Positions 1 through 6,770 of a stretch of 64,000 nt of DNA are shown here, piece after piece. The position numbers were made by a program, and so were the translations under genes. The notes under the pieces are model-generated. The model saw nothing but the letters and a program-made list of their open reading frames with translations. It made no database searches and had not been told where the DNA came from. The stretch covers positions 1 to 64,000 of the forward strand of contig JAEWOG010000098.1 of assembly GCA_023460975.1 (NCBI GenBank), in the 5' to 3' direction. Each line of letters opens with the position of its first letter. Positions within the stretch are counted from its first letter, which is position 1. The DNA comes from Actinomycetes bacterium (GTDB lineage Bacteria; Actinomycetota; Actinomycetes; Propionibacteriales; Nocardioidaceae).

Positions 1-562
1 GGCCGGCGAACTCACGGTCGAGGTCGCGAAGCTGGGTGGTGCCGTCCACCATCGTGTGCGCCGACAGCACGAAGCCGTGCCCGGCGAGCACCAGGGTGCG
101 GGCGAGCAGGTGCGGGTCACCCGTCCGGATCCACCCGGCGCCCTGTCCCAGGCGCAGGGTCTCCTCCATGAGGGTCAGGAGGCCGTTCTGGGCGCGGCCG
201 GGACGGGCGAGCAGGTACGGCAGGAGGAGCTCGGGGTCGAGCTCGACGATGCGGACGAACAGCTCGTTGTCGCGCAGGGCGCGGATCAGGTCGATGACGC
301 TGTCGACGAGGCTGGCCAGGTCGGAGGGGATCGCCGCATCGGGGCGGCTGGTGGCGGCAATGCCGGCCCACTCGCGGGTCATCAGGTCGCCGAGCAGCGC
401 GTTCATGTCGGACCAGTTGCGATAGATCGTCATGCGCGAGACGCCTGCGCGGCGGGCCACCTCGGTGAGCGTGCTGCGGCGCCACCCGACGTCGAGGATG
501 CACTCGCGCGCGGAGTCGAGGTAGTCGTCGCGCGGCTCGCGGGTGCCCGGTGCGGTGCTCAA
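1..562 (-). CDS. TetR family transcriptional regulator (C-terminus outside window)
   Basis: DNA-binding repressor, 187 residues visible; the 3' end runs off the left edge. An N-terminal helix-turn-helix is clear at about residues 30-52 (TLTEVARRAGVSRMTIYRNW), followed by an all-helical ligand domain. The start is taken as TTG at 562, four bases after GGAGG. It is divergent from the FAD oxidase gene at 608, and the 45-bp gap holds a 17-bp dyad, so it probably controls itself and that gene. The order TetR / flavoprotein / lipid kinase matches Rv2250c-Rv2251-Rv2252 of Mycobacterium tuberculosis as I recall it. The family is sure; the ligand and the exact start are not. Confidence 0.88.
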   Translation of the reverse strand, partial: MSTAPGTREPRDDYLDSARECILDVGWRRSTLTEVARRAGVSRMTIYRNWSDMNALLGDLMTREWAGIAATSRPDAAIPSDLASLVDSVIDLIRALRDNELFVRIVELDPELLLPYLLARPGRAQNGLLTLMEETLRLGQGAGWIRTGDPHLLARTLVLAGHGFVLSAHTMVDGTTQLRDLDREFAG

Positions 563-571
563 CCTGCCTCC

Positions 572-597
572 TGTGACAAAGTGACAATCTATGTCAC
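572..597. promoter_or_regulatory. Probable TetR operator between divergent genes
   Basis: GTGACA (581-586) and TGTCAC (592-597) form a perfect 6-bp inverted repeat with a 5-bp spacer. A further direct copy of TGTGACA lies at 572-578. The site sits between the TetR gene (start 562) and the FAD oxidase gene (start 608), where a repressor could block both promoters. That TetR binds here is inferred from position and symmetry. Confidence 0.55.
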
Positions 598-607
598 ACT
601 GTAACAC

Positions 608-2200
608 GTGAACTCCGAGACGCCCCACCTCACGCAGCCCGAGATGCACCCCCAGCGGTGGGGTGACCCTGCGCGAGCCACCGCCCTTCCCGACACCGCG
701 CGCGGACTCGTCGACCTCGTCTTCGGCACGCGGGAGACCCCCGCGGCGGCTGCCGTGACCCTCCCCGAGACGGGACTGGCGACCGAGCACGTGGCCGCGC
801 TGGGCGACCTCGTCGGCGCCGACCACGTCCTGGTCGATGCGCAGACCCGGCGCCAGCGCACCCGCGGCAAGTCCACCCCTGACCTGCTGCGGGCCCGGGC
901 GGGCGACGTCGACGACGCGCCGGACGTGGTCGTACGCCCCACCACGCACGAGGAGGTCGCGGCCGTCCTGACGTACGCAGTCGAGCACCACCTCGCAGTG
1001 GTCCCCTTCGGCGGCGGCACCGCAGTGACCGGCGGACTCGTCGCGCGCCGCGAGGGCTTCGGTGGCGTCGTGAGCCTCGACCTCGTCCGGATGAAGCGTC
1101 TGCTCGCCGTCGACGAGGTCTCCATGACCGCCACCCTCGAGCCGGGCCTGCGTGGCCCCGAGGCGGAGGCACTCCTCGCCGCGCACGGCCTCACGCTGGG
1201 CCACCACCCGCAGTCGTTCGAGTTCGCCAGCATCGGCGGATTCGCCGCCACCCGCTCCTCGGGCCAGTCCTCGGCCGGGTTCGGGCGCTTCGACTCGATG
1301 GTCGTGGGCCTGCGCGCCGCCACCCCCGTGGGCGAGCTGCGCTGGGGCGTCGCGCCGGCCACGGCGGCCGGCCCCGACCTGCGCCAGGTCCTGCTCGGGT
1401 CCGAAGGCGCGTTCGGCGTCATCACCGAGGTCACCGTGCGCGTGCGTCGCGCGGCGGCGCAGACGTCGTACGAGGGCTGGCGGTGGCCCAGCTTCGCCGA
1501 GGGTGCGCAGGCGATGCGCACCCTCGCCCAGGCCCAGTTGCTGCCCACGGTGATCCGCCTCTCCGACGAGGCCGAGACGGCGATCAACCTCGCCGACCCG
1601 AGCGCGATCGGCGGAGAGGGAGCCAGCGGGTGCCTCATGGTTGTGGGCCACGAGGGCACCGCTGAGCAGGTGGCTGCGCGAGGGGCGGCAGTGGCCGCCG
1701 TGCTCACCGGCCTCGGCGGGACACCGCTGGGCGCCGAGCCGGGCGAGTCCTGGGTGCACGGGCGCTACAACGCCCCCTACCTGCGCGACTCGCTGCTCGA
1801 CGTGGGCGTGCTCGTGGAGACCCTGGAGACGGCGACGTTCTGGTCCCAGATCCCGACGCTGTACGACGGCGTGCGCACCACCCTGTCGGAGGGCCTGGGG
1901 GAGGGATCGATCGTGCTGTGCCACATCTCGCACGTCTACGAGACCGGCTGCTCGCTCTACTTCACCGTCGCGGCCAAGGGCAGCGAGGACCCGCTGCCGC
2001 AGTGGCTGGCGGTCAAGGACGCCGTCGGGGACGCCATCGTCGCCCACGGCGGGACCATCACCCACCACCACGCCATCGGGACCGACCACAAGCCGTGGTT
2101 GGCCGCGGAGGTGGGCGAGGTCGGGGTCGCGGTCCTGCGTGGCCTCAAGGCGAGCTTCGACCCGACCGGCATCCTCAACCCGGGAGTGCTGGTCCCGTGA
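608..2200 (+). CDS. FAD-binding oxidase, alkyldihydroxyacetonephosphate synthase-like
   Basis: Flavoprotein of 530 residues. The N-terminal FAD-binding PP-loop is visible near residues 133-144 (PFGGGTAVTGGL). The C-terminal oxidase domain contains THHHAIGTDHKPW, like the His cluster of alkyl-DHAP synthases, and the N-terminus has the family-like HPQRWGDP. AGPS-type enzymes swap an acyl for an alkyl chain on DHAP, but bacterial members are often only called FAD-linked oxidases, so the reaction is unproven. The GTG start follows the TetR operator directly and has no clear ribosome site. It overlaps the lipid kinase gene by 4 bp (GTGA), so the two are one operon, probably in glycerolipid metabolism. 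Confidence 0.85.
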   Translation: MNSETPHLTQPEMHPQRWGDPARATALPDTARGLVDLVFGTRETPAAAAVTLPETGLATEHVAALGDLVGADHVLVDAQTRRQRTRGKSTPDLLRARAGDVDDAPDVVVRPTTHEEVAAVLTYAVEHHLAVVPFGGGTAVTGGLVARREGFGGVVSLDLVRMKRLLAVDEVSMTATLEPGLRGPEAEALLAAHGLTLGHHPQSFEFASIGGFAATRSSGQSSAGFGRFDSMVVGLRAATPVGELRWGVAPATAAGPDLRQVLLGSEGAFGVITEVTVRVRRAAAQTSYEGWRWPSFAEGAQAMRTLAQAQLLPTVIRLSDEAETAINLADPSAIGGEGASGCLMVVGHEGTAEQVAARGAAVAAVLTGLGGTPLGAEPGESWVHGRYNAPYLRDSLLDVGVLVETLETATFWSQIPTLYDGVRTTLSEGLGEGSIVLCHISHVYETGCSLYFTVAAKGSEDPLPQWLAVKDAVGDAIVAHGGTITHHHAIGTDHKPWLAAEVGEVGVAVLRGLKASFDPTGILNPGVLVP

Positions 2201-3138
2201 GTGCCGCCGGCGCCGAGGGGCGGTCCTTCACCTGCCTGGTCAACCCGCATTCGGGCGCCGGGGCGTCGCTGGAGTACGTCGTCGATCTCGCCCGGGTGCT
2301 GCGCGAGCACGGGGCCAGCGTCGAGGTGAGCTACACCGCCAGCCCGCAGGCCGTACGACCGCTGGCTGAGGCCGCTCACGAGCGCGGCGACGTGGTGGTG
2401 GCGGTGGGTGGCGACGGCATGGTGGCCTCCATCGTGGGGCCGATGTCGGACCTGGCGTCGTCGGGCGACGCCGACCGGGTGCCGGTGCTGGGCATCGCTC
2501 CGGCTGGTCGCGGCAACGACTTCGCGCGGATGCTGGAGGTGCCCGAGGGGGCGGAGGCTCTCGCGCGGCGGCTGCTGGAGTCCGACGCCAGGGACGTGGA
2601 CGTGCTGGACGTGCGCTCCGGTGGGTCGTCGTGGGTGGTCGCCGGGTCGGTCTATGCCGGTGCCGACGCGCACGCGGCGGCGATGGTGGCGCGGATGCGT
2701 CGCACGCCGAAGGCGCTGCAGTACCCGATCGCGGCCATCCGCGCGATCGCGACGTACGTGCCCCATCGCTATCGCCTCGTGGTGGACGGCGAGGAGCGCG
2801 AGGTGGCCGCGGCCACCGTCATCGTGGCGAACTCCGCCTACTACGGCGCGGGCATGAAGGTGGCTCCCGCTGCGGTGGTCGACGACGGCCTGCTCGATGT
2901 GGTCGTGGTCGGGGCGGGGAGTCGTGTCGAGCTCGCCACTGCCTTCCCCAAGATCTACGACGGCAGCCACGTCGACCATCCGAAGGTCACGGTGCTGCGC
3001 GGTCGCGAGGTGGAGTTGTCCGCCCTGGACGAGCGGCCCGTCCCGCTGGGGGCCGACGGGGAGGACCTGGGTCTGCTGCCCCGGCCCGGTGACCCGCTGC
3101 GGATCTCCGTACGACACCGGGCGTTACGAGTGCTGTAG
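2197..3138 (+). CDS. Diacylglycerol/lipid kinase (DagK/YegS family)
   Basis: ATP-dependent lipid kinase of 313 residues, the usual family length. The nucleotide-binding motif GGDGM is at about residues 71-75 and APAGRGNDFAR at about 100; the C-terminal beta-sandwich half ends in RISVRHRALRVL. Family members phosphorylate diacylglycerol to phosphatidic acid at the inner membrane face. The GTG at 2197 overlaps the upstream stop codon (GTGA), giving translational coupling to the flavoprotein. Reading further upstream in frame would only extend into that gene. The mycobacterial homologue Rv2252 is linked to phosphatidylinositol mannoside synthesis; a similar role here is inferred. Confidence 0.88.
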   Translation: MSAAGAEGRSFTCLVNPHSGAGASLEYVVDLARVLREHGASVEVSYTASPQAVRPLAEAAHERGDVVVAVGGDGMVASIVGPMSDLASSGDADRVPVLGIAPAGRGNDFARMLEVPEGAEALARRLLESDARDVDVLDVRSGGSSWVVAGSVYAGADAHAAAMVARMRRTPKALQYPIAAIRAIATYVPHRYRLVVDGEEREVAAATVIVANSAYYGAGMKVAPAAVVDDGLLDVVVVGAGSRVELATAFPKIYDGSHVDHPKVTVLRGREVELSALDERPVPLGADGEDLGLLPRPGDPLRISVRHRALRVL

Positions 3139-3175
3139 TCCCGCGCCCCCGGTGAGTTGGACCCTGATGTGACGC

Positions 3176-3207
3176 GACGCCCCGGCTGCACCAGCAGCCG
3201 GGGCGTC
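3176..3207. terminator. Bidirectional hairpin terminator
   Basis: A perfect 14-bp stem, GACGCCCCGGCTGC (3176-3189) with its complement at 3194-3207 and a 4-base loop, lies between the convergent lipid kinase and yceI genes. There is no T-run, as is usual for high-GC actinobacterial terminators. Confidence 0.8.
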
Positions 3208-3222
3208 ACGCGCGAGAGGGGG

Positions 3223-3789
3223 TCAGGCGGACTGGATCGCCGAGACGTCGAACTCGAGCTTGATCTTCTCGGAGACGAGGACGCCGCCGGTCTCGAGCGC
3301 GGCGTTCCACGTGAGACCGAAGTCCTTGCGGTTGATCGTGGTCTCGCCCTCGAAGCCCACGCGCAGGTTGCCGAAGGGGTCGCGGGCCGAGCCGGTCTCA
3401 GCGAACTCGATCGTCACCGGGCGGGTCACGTCCTTGATGGTCAGGTCGCCGGTGATCGTCCAGTCGCTGCCGTCGCGGGACACGGCCGTGGAGGCGAAGG
3501 TCCAGGTGGGGTAGGCCTCGGCGTCGAAGAAGTCGGCGGAGACCAGGTGGCCGTCGCGGTCGGTCGAGCCGGTGTCGACGGAGCCGGCCTGGATGGTGAG
3601 GTTGACCGACGACGCTGCCGGGTCGGCCGCGTTGATGGTGGCGGTGCCCTCGAACTGCGTGAAGTTGCCGCGGACCTTGGTGACCATCGCGTGACGGGCG
3701 ATGAAGCCGAGTCGCGTGTGCGCCGGGTCGATGACGTACGCGCCGGAGATGTCGGCCAGGGCGTTGGTGGGGGCGTCAAAGCTGCTCAT
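3223..3789 (-). CDS. YceI family protein
   Basis: 188-residue lipocalin-like beta-barrel protein. The sequence fits the family throughout: IDPAHTRLGFIARHAMVTKVRG near residue 20, then VNLTIQAGSVDTG, GDLTIKDVTRPVTIE and a closing KLEFDVSAIQ. YceI proteins bind long isoprenoid or polyprenyl chains. No signal peptide is seen, so this copy is probably cytoplasmic. The ATG at 3789 has a good GAGGAG ribosome site. An inverted repeat 26 bp upstream of the start suggests a dedicated, perhaps MarR-type, regulator, but no such gene is adjacent. Confidence 0.9.
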   Translation of the reverse strand: MSSFDAPTNALADISGAYVIDPAHTRLGFIARHAMVTKVRGNFTQFEGTATINAADPAASSVNLTIQAGSVDTGSTDRDGHLVSADFFDAEAYPTWTFASTAVSRDGSDWTITGDLTIKDVTRPVTIEFAETGSARDPFGNLRVGFEGETTINRKDFGLTWNAALETGGVLVSEKIKLEFDVSAIQSA

Positions 3790-3814
3790 GGGGGCTCCTC
3801 ATTCAGGGTTGATC

Positions 3815-3828
3815 GTTGAGACTTCAAC
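3815..3828. promoter_or_regulatory. Inverted repeat upstream of yceI
   Basis: GTTGA (3815-3819) and TCAAC (3824-3828) form a 5-bp dyad with a 4-bp spacer in the yceI leader region. It resembles MarR-type operators. The regulator is unknown. Confidence 0.4.
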
Positions 3829-3918
3829 TACTCTAAGGCGACGGGTGCGCGATTCATTCCCGTGCCGGGCAAAAAGTTTGCGGCACGTTGTCGGCCGATG
3901 TGACGGTGCGGCATGCAG

Positions 3919-3951
3919 TCGAGCCCGCACCTCGATGAGATGCGGGCTCGA
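3919..3951 (-). terminator. Hairpin terminator of the 43-residue gene
   Basis: TCGAGCCCGCA (3919-3929) pairs perfectly with 3941-3951 around an 11-base loop. It lies 22 bp beyond the stop codon of the small minus-strand gene at 3973-4104 and would also insulate yceI from it. Confidence 0.7.
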
Positions 3952-3972
3952 GAGCTCGAAGGCCTGGCCTGA

Positions 3973-4104
3973 TCAGGCAGCGTGCTGGACGCGAGCGCGG
4001 GAGGGCTCGGCGCTCCAGCGCGCCTCCATCCGCGTGCGGCCCTGAGCGTCGGTGACCTGGACCCAGGCGCAACGCATGCGCACGGCGGTCGTGGCGTCTT
4101 CCAT
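3973..4104 (-). CDS. Small 43-residue protein
   Basis: Short gene with a strong ribosome site (GGAGGTG ending 5 bases before the ATG), its own hairpin terminator and a possible -10 (TAGATT) upstream. The product reads MEDATTAVRMRCAWVQVTDA, then GRTRMEARWSAEPSRA, and ends VQHAA. It is basic, with a single Cys in RMRCAWVQV, and has no signal or membrane segment. I recall similar short, uncharacterised actinobacterial proteins with a Cys-Ala-Trp and a MEARW motif but know no function. Two direct copies of CTGTTCAC lie 11 bp apart at 4116-4134, one helical turn, just upstream of the ribosome site, and could be a regulator site. Confidence 0.7.
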   Translation of the reverse strand: MEDATTAVRMRCAWVQVTDAQGRTRMEARWSAEPSRARVQHAA

Positions 4105-4302
4105 GGGGACACCTCCTGTTCACTTTCTGTTCACCTAATCTAGCATCTCCCCACTCGCGGGGGGAGTTGTCGCGCGAGAATGGCGTCTCTCCTCCACTGG
4201 CACACCACTCGCACGGTCAGCGCCGCACGCCGTCCTCCACCTGGGCGTAGCGGTGGGCGAGGGTGGGCGCATCGCGACGGCGACGCGAGCGACGCAAAGG
4301 GG

Positions 4303-4330
4303 ACTTTCTGCCCGATTTCGGGCAGAAAGT
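4303..4330. repeat. Perfect hairpin upstream of a hypothetical gene
   Basis: ACTTTCTGCCCGA (4303-4315) pairs perfectly with 4318-4330, leaving a 2-base loop in DNA terms. It ends 36 bp before the start at 4366. The rest of 4135-4365 shows no gene on either strand. The hairpin could be an operator, an attenuator or a dispersed palindrome; nothing here decides between them. Confidence 0.6.
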
Positions 4331-4365
4331 TGCGAACGGCGCCGGTCTGGAGCCAGTCTCGTCGT

Positions 4366-4629
4366 GTGTTCGTGGATCAACGCCTGCTCGCCCACCTCGT
4401 GGCGACGACCTCTCTGACCGAGGGCGAGGCCAGGCGGGTCGTCACCGACGTCCTCACCTTCCACACCGAGACCGTCGAGGAGTTCGTACGACGTCGTCAC
4501 GGCGAGCTGAAGACGTACGGCGCCAAGAACCCCGACATTTATCCCCGCCTGCAGGCCGAGCTCGCCGAGCGACTCGTCGCGGCACCCGTCTTCACCGAGC
4601 GCCAGTTGCGCCGGATCATCTACGGCTGA
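4366..4629 (+). CDS. Hypothetical protein, 87 residues, upstream of glmS
   Basis: Short helical, charged protein starting VFVDQRLLAHLV with a middle segment EEFVRRRHGELKTYGAKNP and a C-terminal FTERQLRRIIYG. I do not recognise the family. No membrane or signal segment is present. The start is GTG at 4366 or the in-frame GTG at 4372; the only upstream purine tract (GGAG, 4349-4352) is far away, so the start is uncertain. It lies 38 bp before glmS in the same direction and probably shares its transcript. Confidence 0.65.
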   Translation: MFVDQRLLAHLVATTSLTEGEARRVVTDVLTFHTETVEEFVRRRHGELKTYGAKNPDIYPRLQAELAERLVAAPVFTERQLRRIIYG

Positions 4630-4667
4630 GCAGGCCCCCAGGCCCGTGCGGCACGAAAGGACCACCC

Positions 4668-6491
4668 ATGTGCGGAATCGTCGGATACATCGGACCCCAG
4701 CAGGCGGCTCCCTTCCTCCTGGAGGGCCTGTCCCGCCTCGAGCACCGGGGGTACGACTCCGCCGGCGTCGCCGTCACGGGGCGCTCCGGGATCCGTACGG
4801 CCAAGCGGGCCGGCCGGGTGCGCGACCTCGCCGAATCGGTGCCCAAGCGGTTTGCGGGCACGGTCGGCATCGGCCACACCCGCTGGGCCACGCACGGTCC
4901 CGCCACGGACGCCAACGCCCACCCGCACACCGACATGGCGGGCGAGGTGGCCGTGGTCCACAACGGGATCATCGACAACTCCGCGGCGCTACGCGCCCAA
5001 CTGAGCGCCGCCGGTGTCGAACTCGCCAGCGACACCGACACCGAGGTCCTCGCCCACCTGGTCTCCCGCTCGGGCGCCGACACGCTGGAGGGCAAGGTGC
5101 GTGACGCGCTCGCGGTCGTGGAGGGCACCTACGGGATCGCCGTGATCCACGCCGACTTCCCCGACCGGATCGTCGTGGCGCGCAACGGCTCCCCGCTGTT
5201 GATCGGGGTGGGGGACAAGGAGATGTTCGTCGCCTCGGACCTGGCGGCCCTGATCCGCCACACGAGCACCGTGGCGCACCTCGACGACGGGGAGATGGCC
5301 ACCGTCAGCGCCGCCGGGTTCACGACCGTACGCGACTCCGACCTCACCGCCACGGCGAAGGCGGTCGTGGAGTTGGACATCGACCCGGACGCGTACGAGG
5401 CCGGTGAGCACGCCTCCTACATGCACAAGGAGATCCACGAGCAGGCCGCCGCCGCCGAGCGGGTGCTGCGGGGCCGGCTCGACGAGCGCTTCGGCACCGC
5501 CCATCTGGGCGGCCTCAACCTCGACAACCGCGAGCTGCGCGCGATCCGGCGGGTCAAGATCCTGGGCTGCGGCTCGGCCTTCTACGTGGGCCAGATGGGC
5601 GCGACGCTGATCGAGGAGCTGGCGCGCGTGCCCGCGGACGCGGAGGCTGCGAGCGAGTTCCGCTACCGCAACCCCATCATCGAGCCCGACACCCTCTATG
5701 TCGCGGTGAGTCAGTCGGGGGAGACCATCGACACGCTCCTGGCCGTGCAGGAAGTACGTCGCAAGGGTGGGCGCTGCATCGGCCTGGTCAACGTCGTGGG
5801 CTCCGCCATCGCCCGCGAGTGCGACGGCGGGATGTACCTGCACGCTGGGCCCGAGGTGGCGGTGGCGAGCACCAAGGCGTTGGCCACCATGTTCCTCGGC
5901 TTCTCGTTGCTGGCCCTGCAGTTGGGCCGCGTCCGGGACCTCTCGATCGCCGATGGCCGCCGCCTCATCGCCGGGCTCGAACGGCTTCCGGCTCAGATCG
6001 ACGAGATCCTTGCGGGCGAGGACGGCCTTGCCGAGCAGGCGGCCGAGCTCGCCACGGCGAGCAGCCTCTTCTTCGTGGGGCGCGTACGCGGCTATCCCGT
6101 CGCGCGGGAGGGGGCGCAGAAGTTCAAGGAGATCACCTATCGGCACGCGGAGGCGTACCAGACCTCCGAGCTCAAGCACGGCCCCCTCGCGTTGATCTCG
6201 CCCGACGTCCCGACCGTGGCCGTGGTGCCCCAGGACGAGCTGGCCGAGCGCAACGTGGCGGCGCTGCACGAGATCGCTGCTCGCCGCGGGCCCCTGTGGG
6301 TCGTGACCCACCCCGGCGTCGATCTGGGCGACGTCGTGGCGAGAAGGATCGACGTGCCGCGCAACGAGCCCGAGCTGGACCCGATCCTGCTGACCCTGCC
6401 GCTGCAGCTGCTGGCCTACCACGCGGCCCGACACCTCGGGCTGGACGTCGACAAGCCCAGGAATCTGGCCAAGTCCGTCACCGTGGAGTGA
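4668..6491 (+). CDS. glmS: Glutamine--fructose-6-phosphate aminotransferase (isomerizing)
   Basis: Makes glucosamine-6-phosphate from fructose-6-phosphate and glutamine, the first step to UDP-GlcNAc for peptidoglycan. The 607 residues are the normal length. The start MCGIVGYIG exposes the catalytic Cys2 of the class II glutaminase domain (about 1-240), with the typical LEHRGYDSAG following. Two SIS sugar-isomerase domains come next, with SQSGETIDT and ASTKA motifs in the first and the C-terminal KPRNLAKSVTVE that carries the active-site lysine. The ATG at 4668 is fixed by Cys2. A strong terminator follows. No glmS ribozyme is evident in the 38-bp leader. Confidence 0.97.
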   Translation: MCGIVGYIGPQQAAPFLLEGLSRLEHRGYDSAGVAVTGRSGIRTAKRAGRVRDLAESVPKRFAGTVGIGHTRWATHGPATDANAHPHTDMAGEVAVVHNGIIDNSAALRAQLSAAGVELASDTDTEVLAHLVSRSGADTLEGKVRDALAVVEGTYGIAVIHADFPDRIVVARNGSPLLIGVGDKEMFVASDLAALIRHTSTVAHLDDGEMATVSAAGFTTVRDSDLTATAKAVVELDIDPDAYEAGEHASYMHKEIHEQAAAAERVLRGRLDERFGTAHLGGLNLDNRELRAIRRVKILGCGSAFYVGQMGATLIEELARVPADAEAASEFRYRNPIIEPDTLYVAVSQSGETIDTLLAVQEVRRKGGRCIGLVNVVGSAIARECDGGMYLHAGPEVAVASTKALATMFLGFSLLALQLGRVRDLSIADGRRLIAGLERLPAQIDEILAGEDGLAEQAAELATASSLFFVGRVRGYPVAREGAQKFKEITYRHAEAYQTSELKHGPLALISPDVPTVAVVPQDELAERNVAALHEIAARRGPLWVVTHPGVDLGDVVARRIDVPRNEPELDPILLTLPLQLLAYHAARHLGLDVDKPRNLAKSVTVE

Positions 6492-6506
6492 GCCCGTGCA
6501 TGCGAC

Positions 6507-6546
6507 GCGCGGCCCCTTGCTGCATGGGGTCAGCAAGGGGCCGCGC
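6507..6546 (+). terminator. Strong hairpin terminator after glmS
   Basis: GCGCGGCCCCTTGCTG (6507-6522) pairs perfectly over 16 bp with 6531-6546 around an 8-base loop, 15 bp after the glmS stop codon. The remaining bases up to 6770 hold the promoter region of the next gene and no further ORF I would support. Confidence 0.9.
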
Positions 6547-6770
6547 GACGCACACTCTCGCACGATCCGTGCGTATCTGTACCCAGTTTGGCGGAATGCG
6601 GCGGGGTGAAAAGCGGCGCTCGAAAAAGATTTCACAGTTCTGGTTTCAACCATCCTCGCGAGGGGCACAAGGTCCACCAGCACAGCGCAGTGGTGAAGGA
6701 ACGCAGGCCCTCTCGGGTGGTCTGCGTCCCTCGCTGCGAACGGAGCACGGACCGACCCGGGAGGAGAGCT

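Noticed and set aside
117..587. 156-codon minus-strand frame starting at 587
   Set aside because: It is in another frame from the TetR gene and is Arg/Pro/His-rich; the helix-turn-helix lies in the frame starting at 562.
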